Source of the DNA: Paenibacillus sediminis
GTDB taxonomy: Bacteria; Bacillota; Bacilli; Paenibacillales; Paenibacillaceae
DNA: 64,000 nucleotides
Assembly: GCF_017873765.1 (NCBI RefSeq)
Contig: NZ_JAGGKP010000002.1
Coordinates: forward strand, 266,245-330,244
Direction: 5' to 3'
Part shown: piece after piece, positions 9,196-17,496 of the stretch
Layout of the letters: every line of letters begins with the position of its first letter
Numbering within the stretch: the first letter of the stretch is position 1
The notes under the pieces: generated by a model
What the model was told of the DNA's origin: nothing
The model's input: the letters and a program-made list of their open reading frames with translations, nothing else
Database searches by the model: none
Position numbers and translations under genes: made by a program

Positions 9196-9792
9196 ATGCC
9201 TACTGAGGAATCGGATATAAAGTACAGAATATTGTTTGCAGCGAAGAAGCTGTTCGCCAAGCAAGGATTTGACGCTACGACAGTAAGGCAAATTTGTGAG
9301 GAGGCGGGCGCGAATGTCGCTCTCGTATCCTATCATTTTGGCGGAAAAAACAATGTGTTTAGCGCAATTTTCGAGATGTTTTTCCCAGGAATACTCATGT
9401 CAGAATGGGACAAATACCGGAATAAACCGGTAGAAGGAATACGCGAACTGCTTAAGAACGTCATCTATTTTCGTATGAGCGATCCTGAAATGGTTGCGAT
9501 CTTTCAGAGAGAAATTTCATCTTCCTCACCGCGAGTGGAAACGATTCAGCGCTATCTTCATCCCATTTGGCGTATGCTGCGCAGTTTTCTAGAAGAAGGC
9601 AGAAATCAGGGATTATTTCGGTTTAACTCTTTAGACAACACGCTGTTGTTCATACTCGGAACGGTCGTGTTCTACCGGAATAATTCGTTTCTGGATCCAC
9701 TGCTTTCAGATCCTTTCCCAAGCTTCGATCAGTTGTATGAGGATACATGTCAATTTATATTCGGTGGACTCGGTTACACGCATCAAAATTAA
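9196..9792 (+). CDS. TetR-family transcriptional regulator
   Basis: 198 residues. The N-terminal TetR helix-turn-helix reads ILFAAKKLFAKQGFDATTVRQ followed by ICEEAGANVALVSYHFGGK. The C-terminal ligand domain is variable and gives no inducer. It is the second gene of the operon whose promoter carries three AAACANNTGTTT palindromes, so it very probably autorepresses and is induced by a substrate of the upstream permease. A clean terminator follows. Confidence 0.92.
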   Translation: MPTEESDIKYRILFAAKKLFAKQGFDATTVRQICEEAGANVALVSYHFGGKNNVFSAIFEMFFPGILMSEWDKYRNKPVEGIRELLKNVIYFRMSDPEMVAIFQREISSSSPRVETIQRYLHPIWRMLRSFLEEGRNQGLFRFNSLDNTLLFILGTVVFYRNNSFLDPLLSDPFPSFDQLYEDTCQFIFGGLGYTHQN

Positions 9793-9804
9793 GTCAGCAA
9801 CATC

Positions 9805-9836
9805 AAAAGGCACCCCTGAGGAGTGCCTTTTTTGTA
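9805..9836 (+). terminator. Intrinsic terminator after tetR
   Basis: AAAAGGCAC and GTGCCTTTT form the stem around CCCTGAGGA, followed by TT; 13 bp after the stop. Confidence 0.9.
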
Positions 9837-9848
9837 ATAATATCTTAT

Positions 9849-10200
9849 TTACAGTGCATTTATTTCAATCTCAAAACCTAAATCTTCAATGATTTGATGA
9901 TCGGCCGTCACTTCTTGGCCTTCAGTCGTTAAATAATCACCTACAAAGAGTGAGTTCGCTGCGTAGAGCGACTGTGGTCTCGCCCATGCCGATAATGACG
10001 CCAGAACATGGGGACATACCGTGTGCTTTTACTTTTTCCACTGTTTCAACGCGCTGGTCATATGTATGGGTTGTCGTAATCGAAGGGTAGTTTGCTTTGC
10101 TCGTATTCAAATTGTGGTTATACCGGTGAACCCCTGCTTCACGAAGCCGCTCCGCTTGATCGTCCTTCAGATCTAACAGACCGAGGTGCCCCTGTAAAGG
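9849..10200 (-). pseudogene. bioB: Biotin synthase remnant (N-terminal truncation plus internal deletion)
   Basis: The minus strand holds two BioB pieces. The first (about 10195 to 9965) reads [32 protein letters not shown] and [15 protein letters not shown], the middle of the radical-SAM barrel. The second, in another frame, reads [20 protein letters not shown] and ends EIEINAL-stop at 9849. In intact BioB about 70 residues lie between these blocks, so there is an internal deletion with a frame change near 9960, and the N-terminus with the CxxxCxxC cluster is missing. The gene cannot make an active enzyme. The sequence kept is well conserved, so the loss looks recent. Confidence 0.88.
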
Positions 10201-10307
10201 AAACCGGATGCAATCAGTCTTTACCGAGCATTCGGCTCGGAATTTATATATTTTAAATAGATCTCTGATATAATGATCATAAGTTAAGAAAAGGAGATGA
10301 ATATGAG

Positions 10308-11240
10308 ATGGTTGAAAAGACGCGCTTAGGTAGAACCGATCTAATGGTAAATAAAATTGGGCTAGGCACCAATGCTGTAGGCGGACATAATATTTATCCA
10401 AATCTTAACGAGGAAACAGGTAAAAACGTCGTACGCACCGCTTTAGATCATGGAATCAACTTCTTGGACACGGCGTTCATTTATGGTCCAGAACGTTCGG
10501 AGCAATTAATTGGTGAAGTGATTAAAGAGAAAGGAAACCGTGCTGACGTTGTCATTGCCACCAAGGGCGCACATAAATTTGTAGATGGCAAAATCGTTCT
10601 AGACAACTCACCCGCTTTCTTAAAAGAATCGGTAGAGGGCAGCTTGAAACGGCTTCAAACCGATTATATCGACCTATTCTACATACACTTTCCAGATGAA
10701 CATACTCCAAAGGATGAAGCGGTTGGCGCATTGCAGCGACTAAAAGAAGAAGGAAAAATTAGAGCGATCGGTGTATCGAACTTTTCCATTCAGCAATTGC
10801 AAGAAGCCAATAAAGACGGCTACGTCGATGTTCTGCAATCCGAATACAACTTATTTAAACGCGGAGTAGAGCAAGATATACTGCCATACACTAAGGAACA
10901 CGGCATCTCATTTGTCCCTTACTATCCGCTTGCTGCTGGATTACTTGGCGGTAAATACAATAAAGATGTGAAATTTGAGGATGGGCGAGCTAGAAACCCA
11001 TTATTCCAAGGTGAAGCCTTTATCCGTAACCTGGAGAAGGTTGAGCAAGTCCGCGAAATCGCAGGCGCCAAAGGCGCGGAAGTTGCGCATGTCGTGCTCG
11101 CTTGGTACTTAACTCGTGATTCCATCGATGCATTAATTCCTGGTGCGAAGAAACCCGAGCAAGTGCTTAACAACCTTAAAACTTTAGAAGTGCAATTAAC
11201 TGCTGAGGAAATTGAGAAGATCGACCAAATCTTCAGATAA
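10308..11240 (+). CDS. iolS: Aldo/keto reductase, IolS type
   Basis: 310-residue NADPH-dependent aldo/keto reductase close to B. subtilis IolS over its whole length ([52 protein letters not shown]). Catalytic Asp/Tyr (LDTAFIYG), Lys (IATKGAH) and His (YIHFPDE) are present. IolS is named after its position in the inositol operon, but no iol genes are nearby here, so the substrate is open. AAGGAG lies 11 bases before the ATG; an out-of-frame ATG at 10303 is ignored. Followed by a MetE-like gene with its own likely promoter. Confidence 0.9.
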   Translation: MVEKTRLGRTDLMVNKIGLGTNAVGGHNIYPNLNEETGKNVVRTALDHGINFLDTAFIYGPERSEQLIGEVIKEKGNRADVVIATKGAHKFVDGKIVLDNSPAFLKESVEGSLKRLQTDYIDLFYIHFPDEHTPKDEAVGALQRLKEEGKIRAIGVSNFSIQQLQEANKDGYVDVLQSEYNLFKRGVEQDILPYTKEHGISFVPYYPLAAGLLGGKYNKDVKFEDGRARNPLFQGEAFIRNLEKVEQVREIAGAKGAEVAHVVLAWYLTRDSIDALIPGAKKPEQVLNNLKTLEVQLTAEEIEKIDQIFR

Positions 11241-11257
11241 CTTTTCAGAGCATGACG

Positions 11258-11286
11258 TTTACTTTTGCCCATAGATTTGTTAAGAT
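11258..11286 (+). promoter_or_regulatory. Probable sigma-A promoter for the MetE-like gene
   Basis: TTTACT, 17 bp, TAAGAT, about 30 bp upstream of the AAAGGATG ribosome site. No S-box or T-box structure is visible in this 78-bp gap. Confidence 0.5.
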
Positions 11287-11318
11287 GCTAAAAACATTTC
11301 TGAAAAGGATGTGCATAC

Positions 11319-12440
11319 ATGATGGAGCATTCAAATCAATCCTTAAAGCGTAAAGAAGCGCCGTTTCGGGCCGATCAAGTGGGAAGTTTATTAAGAACCG
11401 ACCGAATCAAAGAGGCTCGTCTGCAAAAGGCGGCTGGTGAAATCACAGCGGAACAGTTGCGACTGATCGAAAATGAAGAAATCAAGAGAATCGTAGACAA
11501 GCAAAAAGAGATTGGCCTTGAGGCCGTAACAGACGGCGAATTCCGTAGAGCTTGGTGGCACTTCGATTTTCTGGAGCACCTTGATGGTGTGGAAGGCTAT
11601 GATACCGAAAGCGGCATCCAATTCCACCAGACCCAAACTAAATCTCATGCTGTCAAAGTAACCGGCAAGCTGAATTTCACGAATCACCCGATGCTCGAGG
11701 ATTACAAGTTCCTTCACAGCATCGCTGGCTCGCATACTGCAAAAATGACGATTCCAAGCCCTAGTATGCTGCACTTCCGAGGAGAAATCGAGAAAAGTGC
11801 ATATAGCGATCAAGATGAATTTTTCCATGATCTAGCGCTTACTTACAAAAAAGCGATTCAAGCTTTCTATGATGCCGGCTGCCGATACCTGCAGCTTGAT
11901 GATACATCATGGGCTTATCTGTGCTCAGACGAGCAGAAAGAGCAAATTCGCGCACGCGGACTGAATCCAGACGAACTAAGTGCCTTGTATGCAAGAACGA
12001 TTAACGAAGCCACCTCTGGCCGTCCGAATGACATGAAAATTACGATGCACATTTGCCGAGGCAACTTCCGTTCGACGTGGATTTCCTCAGGCGGATATGA
12101 GCCGGTAGCAGAAACGCTCTTTGACGGACTGAACATTGACGGTTTCTTCCTAGAGTATGACAGCGATCGAGCTGGCGGTTTTGAACCGCTTCGTTTTGTG
12201 AAACGTCCAGATTTGCAAATTGTGCTTGGCCTCATTACGTCCAAATTCGGAGAATTGGAAAATCCCGATGATATTAAACGTCGCATTGACGAAGCATCCC
12301 GTTACGTAGACTTGAATCAGCTCTGCCTAAGCCCGCAGTGCGGCTTTGCCTCCACAGAAGAAGGAAATCTTCTGACGGAAGAACAACAGTGGGCGAAACT
12401 TAGACATGTCGTAGAAATGGCTCAAGACGTCTGGAAATAA
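11319..12440 (+). CDS. MetE C-terminal-domain-like methyltransferase (YxjG/YxjH family)
   Basis: 373-residue single-barrel relative of cobalamin-independent methionine synthase. The N-terminus FRADQVGSLLRT, central LQLDDTSWAYLCS, zinc-ligand segment MHICRGNFRSTW and C-terminal LCLSPQCGF (second Cys ligand) are all family marks. Length matches B. subtilis YxjG/YxjH, which are thought to transfer a methyl group to homocysteine or related thiols. Unlike those genes no S-box riboswitch precedes it. ATG 11322 is an equally good start. Ends in a bidirectional terminator. Confidence 0.87.
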   Translation: MMEHSNQSLKRKEAPFRADQVGSLLRTDRIKEARLQKAAGEITAEQLRLIENEEIKRIVDKQKEIGLEAVTDGEFRRAWWHFDFLEHLDGVEGYDTESGIQFHQTQTKSHAVKVTGKLNFTNHPMLEDYKFLHSIAGSHTAKMTIPSPSMLHFRGEIEKSAYSDQDEFFHDLALTYKKAIQAFYDAGCRYLQLDDTSWAYLCSDEQKEQIRARGLNPDELSALYARTINEATSGRPNDMKITMHICRGNFRSTWISSGGYEPVAETLFDGLNIDGFFLEYDSDRAGGFEPLRFVKRPDLQIVLGLITSKFGELENPDDIKRRIDEASRYVDLNQLCLSPQCGFASTEEGNLLTEEQQWAKLRHVVEMAQDVWK

Positions 12441-12442
12441 GG

Positions 12443-12488
12443 AAAAGACATATCGTTCTTGCATTAGCAGGAGTGATATGTCTTTTTT
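12443..12488. terminator. Bidirectional intrinsic terminator
   Basis: AAAAGACATATC pairs with GATATGTCTTTT over a 20-nt loop. T-rich ends on both strands let it serve the MetE-like gene and, on the minus strand, the opuC operon ending at 12583. Confidence 0.85.
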
Positions 12489-12582
12489 TATAAAAGTCAG
12501 CTTAGTTTAGCAATTGTGACACCAGTTTCTGCATTTTATTTTTTCTATTTCTTTGCCAGCCTTTTTGGGGAATAAATAACAA

Positions 12583-13473
12583 TTAATCCAATAAGCCCTT
12601 TTCCTTTAAAAAGTCATGTGCAACGGTTTCTTCTTTTAATCCTTCCGAATCGACCTTTGCATTGAGTTCCTGCATATCCGCTTCTGTAATTACACCCTCT
12701 AATTTTTGAAGGGCAGTTTTAATTTCTGGATATTTGGTTAAGACATCCTCTCTAACGAGTGAGCCAGCATCGTATGGAGGGAAGGAGGCCTTGTCGTCTT
12801 TAAGGATAACGAGGTTATTGATTTTGATCTGTCCATCCGTGGAAAAAGCATCGATCACATCCACTTTTTTGTCAGTCAAAGAGCGGTACATGATACCGTG
12901 ATCCATCCCTATAACATCTTTGAAATTCATGCCGTAATCTTTCTGAAGTCCTAGATAGCCATCCGGTCTGTCCTTGAACTCAAATTCACAGCCCAATGAT
13001 AAATCTTTAGATACTTTAACCAAATCGCTAAAGGTTTTCAATTGGTATTTGTCCGCCGTTTCCTTAGAAACAGCAAGAGTATAGGTGTTATTGAAGCCGA
13101 ACTTATTTACAAACTCAAGCTTGTCGCGTTTAAGCAGCTCTTTCGTTTTATTCAAGGTCTCTTCTGAAGTTCCTGTTTTCTCTTGGTAATAGTTGGACGT
13201 AATGGTGCCCGTATAGTCTGGGTACATCTGAATATCGTTATTCAATAACGCCTTCCATGCGACATTGGAGCCGCCTAAATTCACCTTACGCACTACTTTG
13301 AGGTCTGTATCGTGTTCAATCACATCAGCCATCATATGCGCTAAAATAATATTTTCCGTAAAATTTTTAGAGCCGATCGTTATCGTTCCTTTGCTACCTT
13401 CTTTACTGCTGCCGCACCCCGTAAGCAAGACGAACAATACCGCTGCCAAAGTCATCGCAATCCATTTTTTCAT
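12583..13473 (-). CDS. opuCC: Osmoprotectant ABC transporter, substrate-binding lipoprotein (OpuCC/ProX type)
   Basis: 296 residues with a lipoprotein signal (lipobox LLTGC, Cys20) and the OpuAC-type fold: ITIGSKNFTENIILAHMMADV, NNDIQMYPDYTGTI and YRSLTDKKVDVIDAFSTDGQI. It captures glycine betaine, carnitine or choline outside the membrane and passes it to the permease. A strong AGAGAGG precedes the ATG. Third gene of a minus-strand opuC operon; the operon terminator is probably the bidirectional hairpin at 12443-12488. Confidence 0.92.
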   Translation of the reverse strand: MKKWIAMTLAAVLFVLLTGCGSSKEGSKGTITIGSKNFTENIILAHMMADVIEHDTDLKVVRKVNLGGSNVAWKALLNNDIQMYPDYTGTITSNYYQEKTGTSEETLNKTKELLKRDKLEFVNKFGFNNTYTLAVSKETADKYQLKTFSDLVKVSKDLSLGCEFEFKDRPDGYLGLQKDYGMNFKDVIGMDHGIMYRSLTDKKVDVIDAFSTDGQIKINNLVILKDDKASFPPYDAGSLVREDVLTKYPEIKTALQKLEGVITEADMQELNAKVDSEGLKEETVAHDFLKEKGLLD

Positions 13474-13493
13474 CGCCGTTTTACCTCTCTCTT

Positions 13494-14147
13494 CTATACT
13501 TTTAATCCTCTCGGTGTAGTGAAACGTTCTAATAATCCCAAGATAAAATCTAGAACCAACGCTAACACAGCTGCTGGCACAGCGCCGATAAGCACTAACG
13601 CGTCAATATTTCGGGTAATTCCAAGAAAAATAAAATCCCCTAACCCGCCTGCACCGATAAACGCTGCAAGCGTTGCTGTACCTACATTAATGACCGTAGC
13701 GGTACGAATACCCGCCATAATCACGGAAAGAGCGAGAGGTAATTCGACTTTGAACAGAGTTTGCAAATTGGTAAGTCCCATTCCCCTAGCAGCCTCAATG
13801 ACTGAACGGTCTACATCCTGTATTCCCGTATAAGTGTTGCGAATGATGGGTAAGAGAGAGTATAGAAATAAGGCTGCAATGGCGGTTGTTGTGCCAATCC
13901 CGAATAACGGAATCATAAAGCCAAGCAGGGCAAGACTGGGAATCGTCTGCAATATGCCAGCGCCGCTGAGAACTCCAGTCTTCAAGAATGGCAATCTCGT
14001 AATGATAATGCCTAAAGGAATACCGATGATAATTGCAACAGCCATCGATAAAAGCACGAGCTCAATATGTTGAAGTGATGCCTGCAGAAGATCTGCTCCC
14101 CGCATCTCAAACTGGTTGATTAACTGCTCCCACAAACTTTGATTCAT
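13494..14147 (-). CDS. opuCB: Osmoprotectant ABC transporter, permease
   Basis: 217-residue inner-membrane permease with five to six helices and the EAA-type loop EAARGMGLTNLQTLFKVELPLAL. The ATG at 14147 overlaps the opuCA stop (ATGA), which settles the start. Typical opuC operons encode two permeases (OpuCB and OpuCD). Only one is present here, so the channel is presumably a homodimer. Confidence 0.92.
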   Translation of the reverse strand: MNQSLWEQLINQFEMRGADLLQASLQHIELVLLSMAVAIIIGIPLGIIITRLPFLKTGVLSGAGILQTIPSLALLGFMIPLFGIGTTTAIAALFLYSLLPIIRNTYTGIQDVDRSVIEAARGMGLTNLQTLFKVELPLALSVIMAGIRTATVINVGTATLAAFIGAGGLGDFIFLGITRNIDALVLIGAVPAAVLALVLDFILGLLERFTTPRGLKV

Positions 14148-15274
14148 GTTTCCACCTTCTTTCCTGCCCATTGATCCGCAAATGCCGTTAATAGACTCGA
14201 CCGAGTCACGACACCGACAATCTTCTTCCTTTCGCCTATAACGGGAATAATTCCAAATTTAGCGTTCGTGATGGCGATTAAAGCGTCTTGGGCCGTCGCC
14301 GATTGTTCAAGAAATGGATCGACAGGAACACAAATTTCTTGAATAGAATAGATATCATTCATATGCGCTTGAAGATCGTAGGCTGAAACGATACCGATCA
14401 GCTTCCCTTCTTCATCGCCTACGAGCAGCGTGTCCGTTCTTCGCTGCCGCATTAAGGAAAGTGCTCTTGCTGGAGATAGAGACGGGGTAGCTGTCGCTGG
14501 ATTCTCACGCATAATTTCCTGGATTGAAATGAATTCTGGATTTCTGAAAATGCGATTTTTCCCTATAAAGGTTTCCACAAAGCCATGCTCAGGCTCCCGA
14601 AGCAATTTCTCAGGAGTATCGAGCTGAAGAAGAACTCCATCCTTCATGACGGCAATTCTGTCCGCCAATTTCAAAGCTTCATCCATATCATGCGTCACGA
14701 ATACGATCGTTTTATTTAATGTCTTTTGTAAACGAATAAGTTCATCTTGCAGCTGCTCCCTTGTGATCGGATCCAAAGCGCCGAAAGGTTCATCCATGAG
14801 TACAATTTCGGGATCCGCTGCTAAAGCACGGGCAACACCCACTCTTTGCTGCTGGCCCCCCGATAGCTCACGAGGATAACGGGCCGCGAATTTCGACGGT
14901 TCCAGTCCAACCATCTGCATCAATTCTTGTGCACGCTCTTTCCTCTTAGCCGCTTTCCAGCCCTTTAACTGAGGAACAAGAGAAATATTTTCTTCAATCG
15001 TATAGTGAGGAAAAAGCCCGCCTTGCTGGATGACATAGCCGATATTTCGGCGTAATTCCACCAGGTTTTCTTGATTAATATCTCTTCCCTTGATGCTAAT
15101 AGTGCCCTCCGTATGGGGAATCAATCGGTTGATCATTTTCATCGTTGTCGTTTTACCGCAGCCACTAGGGCCAATAAATACAATGAACTCTCCTTGTTGA
15201 ATTTCAAAATTCATCGATTTTACGGCTTGAGTTCCATCATGATACGTTTTGCTGACATTTTCAAATTTAAGCAT
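14144..15274 (-). CDS. opuCA: Osmoprotectant ABC transporter, ATP-binding protein with CBS domains
   Basis: 376 residues. The ATPase domain has Walker A GPSGCGKTT, signature ELSGGQQQR, Walker B IVLMDEPFGALD and switch His in VFVTHDMDEA. From about residue 245 two CBS motifs follow (RRTDTLLVGDEEGKLIGIVS and AKFGIIPVIGERKKIVGVVT). In the OpuCA family the CBS module senses ionic strength or binds c-di-AMP. ATG 15274 has AAAGGAGG at ideal spacing; the TTG two codons upstream is rejected. First gene of the operon. Confidence 0.94.
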   Translation of the reverse strand: MLKFENVSKTYHDGTQAVKSMNFEIQQGEFIVFIGPSGCGKTTTMKMINRLIPHTEGTISIKGRDINQENLVELRRNIGYVIQQGGLFPHYTIEENISLVPQLKGWKAAKRKERAQELMQMVGLEPSKFAARYPRELSGGQQQRVGVARALAADPEIVLMDEPFGALDPITREQLQDELIRLQKTLNKTIVFVTHDMDEALKLADRIAVMKDGVLLQLDTPEKLLREPEHGFVETFIGKNRIFRNPEFISIQEIMRENPATATPSLSPARALSLMRQRRTDTLLVGDEEGKLIGIVSAYDLQAHMNDIYSIQEICVPVDPFLEQSATAQDALIAITNAKFGIIPVIGERKKIVGVVTRSSLLTAFADQWAGKKVET

Positions 15275-15319
15275 AGGCAACCTCCTTTGGGTGAGCTAAG
15301 CGGCCAATTGATTATTCAT

Positions 15320-15375
15320 AATATAACAAACCAAATACTTACTGACAACCCCAAAAATAAATATAGGTTGTTAGT
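15320..15375 (-). promoter_or_regulatory. opuC promoter with overlapping inverted-repeat operator
   Basis: On the minus strand TTGTCA (15348-15343), 17 bp, TATATT (15325-15320) forms a promoter. The -35 box is embedded in one arm of the near-perfect inverted repeat ACTGACAACC (15341-15350) N15 GGTTGTTAGT (15366-15375), 9 of 10 bases complementary. The arrangement fits a repressor site. The neighbouring BusR-like protein is the likely ligand (inference). Confidence 0.65.
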
Positions 15376-15404
15376 ATAAAAATGGAATTTATGTAATCGA
15401 GCAA

Positions 15405-15450
15405 CTAAAAAAGAGGCTGCCCGTGGCATAAAGCGCCATCAGACAGCCTC
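15405..15450 (-). terminator. Intrinsic terminator of the busR-like gene
   Basis: On the minus strand GAGGCTG...CAGCCTC with an inner TGGC/GCCA stem is followed by TTTTTTAG, 14 bp after the stop. Confidence 0.88.
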
Positions 15451-15463
15451 TTGTCTTGTGTGA

Positions 15464-16102
15464 TTATTGATCTGAATAAACTTCTGTTTGATTAATAAAT
15501 TGTGCGGTTCTTTGGTACGTTTTATCGTCTCCCACGACGACTAGAATATCATTTTCTCTAAGTATTACATGAGGGCCGGGAGATATAGATACATTCGTTC
15601 CTCTACGCAACGCAATGATCGTCGCTCCTGTATTTTGCCAAAATTGCAGATTCGCAATCGTCTTCCCTACAACATGAGAATCATCATTGACTTTGATCTC
15701 AATCGGATTATAAGGCTTCAAGTTTTGAAACCGATCGGACACCTCAATAATTTCGGTCAGAAGCATATCAAATTTGCGGTCCATTTCCTTCTTCTCTTCC
15801 AATAACAGCTCCAAATCTTGCTTCAGGGAATAAACAGACTTCAAATAATTGTTCCGAGTAATATACTCATAGGCTTTCTGGTCAGAAATAATGATGATCT
15901 CTTTCCCTTGCGAAACGGACACGATGTCCTCGTCTTTTAATAAACCGATTGCTTTACGAATCGTCTCAGGCGAAACATGGTATTGACCTGCCAAAAGAGA
16001 TCTACCAGAAATCTTGCTTTTCACGGGAAATTCACCGCTTACGATTCTTTGAGCAATATCAAGTGCTATCGATTTGTAGCCGGCCATTTCCATCTCTGGC
16101 AT
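15464..16102 (-). CDS. busR: GntR-RCK_C regulator, BusR type (predicted c-di-AMP sensor)
   Basis: 212 residues in three parts. A GntR winged helix (about 8-72, YHVSPETIRKAIGLLKDEDI) is followed by a coiled-coil stretch (about 90-120, LKQDLELLLEEKKEMDRKF) and a TrkA_C/RCK_C domain (about 130-205, IEIKVNDDSHVVGKTIANL and HVILRENDILVVVGDD). This architecture defines BusR of lactococci and streptococci, a c-di-AMP-activated repressor of the betaine transporter BusAB. Here it lies directly upstream of opuC on the same strand, separated by a terminator, so it probably controls that operon. Regulation by c-di-AMP is inferred, not seen. Confidence 0.85.
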   Translation of the reverse strand: MPEMEMAGYKSIALDIAQRIVSGEFPVKSKISGRSLLAGQYHVSPETIRKAIGLLKDEDIVSVSQGKEIIIISDQKAYEYITRNNYLKSVYSLKQDLELLLEEKKEMDRKFDMLLTEIIEVSDRFQNLKPYNPIEIKVNDDSHVVGKTIANLQFWQNTGATIIALRRGTNVSISPGPHVILRENDILVVVGDDKTYQRTAQFINQTEVYSDQ

Positions 16103-16130
16103 CGCACTCTTCTGCCCCCTTATGGTGGTA

Positions 16131-16159
16131 TGTTAGTAGATATAATGTTACAAATTATA
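16131..16159 (-). promoter_or_regulatory. busR-like gene promoter with shared half-site
   Basis: On the minus strand an extended -10 (TGGTATAAT, the hexamer at 16159-16154) has no good -35. The plus-strand octamer TGTTAGTA at 16131-16138 is also present in the opuC operator arm (15369-15376), suggesting that one protein reads both regions. Only one half-site is found here. Confidence 0.45.
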
Positions 16160-16300
16160 CCACATTAGAGCATACTCTTTTCTCTCACTGAAGTAAACGG
16201 GAAATCAATGGCAGCATTTAGTCATGTCTATATTTCATTAGTTTATCAAAAAGATCCCTATACTTTCCAAACAGTCCTCACTTGCACAACCATTCAATGT

Positions 16301-16360
16301 TAACTAAGGAATGCATAACCACTATACGTCCCTGAAGTTTATCATATTCCAAAATATGTA
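16301..16360 (+). repeat. Dispersed intergenic repeat, copy 1
   Basis: Contains GCATAACCACTATACGTCCC (16313-16332), identical over 20 bases to 25349-25368, with further similarity on both sides (GTT..CTAA.GGA before, ATAT.CCAAAAT after). The copy lies in the gap between the divergently oriented ends of the busR and phosphoester operon regions. Function unknown. Confidence 0.7.
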
Positions 16361-16372
16361 CCACAGTTGCCT

Positions 16373-16409
16373 AAGAAAAATACCGCTTTCTCGAATTGAG
16401 AAAGCGGCA
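16373..16409 (-). terminator. Terminator of the phosphoester-uptake operon
   Basis: Minus strand: CCGCTTTCTC/GAGAAAGCGG stem with a 5-nt loop, followed by TATTTTTC. It lies 85 bp beyond the stop of the last operon gene. Confidence 0.85.
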
Positions 16410-16493
16410 TTTACTTCATTATGAAAGTTTGTCTAGATTTATGGTTAGGTTATCCGTGCTGTCTTGATGTGAAGTTGCTATTCATAATCAGAC

Positions 16494-17492
16494 TTATCCT
16501 AATGGCTTCATGATTCTATTTCTCTTCTCAAATGTAGCAATTTCCGTGATCCCTTTTTCTAGGAGTGTTGTTGTGTTGATATCGATATAAGCTCCAATGT
16601 CATCGGGGAAATGAGAATCCGAAGAGGTTGTAAACTTGACCCCTTCTTTAATTAAGACATCTAGAAATGTAGGACTTGGGCACATTTCCTTGACGGGATA
16701 ACGATAAAATAACCCTGCATTTATTTCTGTTGCCGTGTTTGTCTCTACTAATGCTCTTGCGATTCTTTGATAAAAAGGAAGAAGCAAGTTTTCATCGGGA
16801 CGATAGTTAAATACTTTCAAATTATCTAAATGTGCCACGAAATTAAACATGTTACTTCGAATTGCACTCTCGACGACTTTAAAGAAATCATCATACAAAT
16901 CCAGCAATTGATATTGTTTAAAATGCTCTTGGGTATCGGGATTGTCAAAGCCCCAACCGTACATATAGTGAACTGAACCAATAACATAATCCCACTCCAC
17001 TTCCCCAAGAAGCTCTTTTAATTCTTCTTCACCACCTGGAAAATAGTCAGCTTCAATGCCAAGCCGGAGTGTGATCCCTTCTGCTTTCCAACGTTTCTTC
17101 GCTTCTGTAATGGCAAGAACGAAATCATCTATAGATTCAGTCATCACTTGGTCTAGCCAAATTCGCTGTTTTCTTCCAATGTCTGTATCACTCAACTCCA
17201 AATATTTTTCAAAATAAGAACGCGTTTCTTTAAAACGATATAAATGGTCTACAATTCCGACTTCATTTAATCCTTTTCTCTTCGCTTCTTCTAAATACAA
17301 GTCGATCCAAGAAGGATCATAAGCTCCTTTTTGCATACGAAGCATCAATCGCTCCATACTTTTGTTAAGCCATTCTAGCGTATGTTTCTCATCCTGAATA
17401 GGATGAAAATGATCTAACGAAATATTCGTGCGATCTAACCACCTTAATGAATATGGCCCTTCTTCCAAATGTAAATGATAATCCACTTTCAT
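16494..17492 (-). CDS. PHP-domain phosphohydrolase
   Basis: 332-residue PHP-superfamily metallophosphoesterase. It starts MKVDYHLHLEEGPYS (first HxH metal pair) and continues with NEVGIVDHLYRF, GIEADYFPGGEEEL, WDYVIGSVHYMYGW, FVAHLDNLK and TTSSDSHFPDDIG, all PHP metal-ligand motifs. Histidinol-phosphatase is the nearest named relative, but the context (importer, AP-superfamily enzyme, DeoR regulator, no his genes) points to another phosphoester. ATG 17492, four bases after the deoR stop with AAAGGATG upstream, is chosen over an open frame reaching 17576. Confidence 0.85.
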   Translation of the reverse strand: MKVDYHLHLEEGPYSLRWLDRTNISLDHFHPIQDEKHTLEWLNKSMERLMLRMQKGAYDPSWIDLYLEEAKRKGLNEVGIVDHLYRFKETRSYFEKYLELSDTDIGRKQRIWLDQVMTESIDDFVLAITEAKKRWKAEGITLRLGIEADYFPGGEEELKELLGEVEWDYVIGSVHYMYGWGFDNPDTQEHFKQYQLLDLYDDFFKVVESAIRSNMFNFVAHLDNLKVFNYRPDENLLLPFYQRIARALVETNTATEINAGLFYRYPVKEMCPSPTFLDVLIKEGVKFTTSSDSHFPDDIGAYIDINTTTLLEKGITEIATFEKRNRIMKPLG

Positions 17493-17496
17493 GCTG

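Noticed and set aside
10221..10245. CCGAGC-ATTCG-GCTCGG hairpin upstream of iolS
   Set aside because: No T-run on either strand strong enough for termination, and no regulator that would explain it as an operator.
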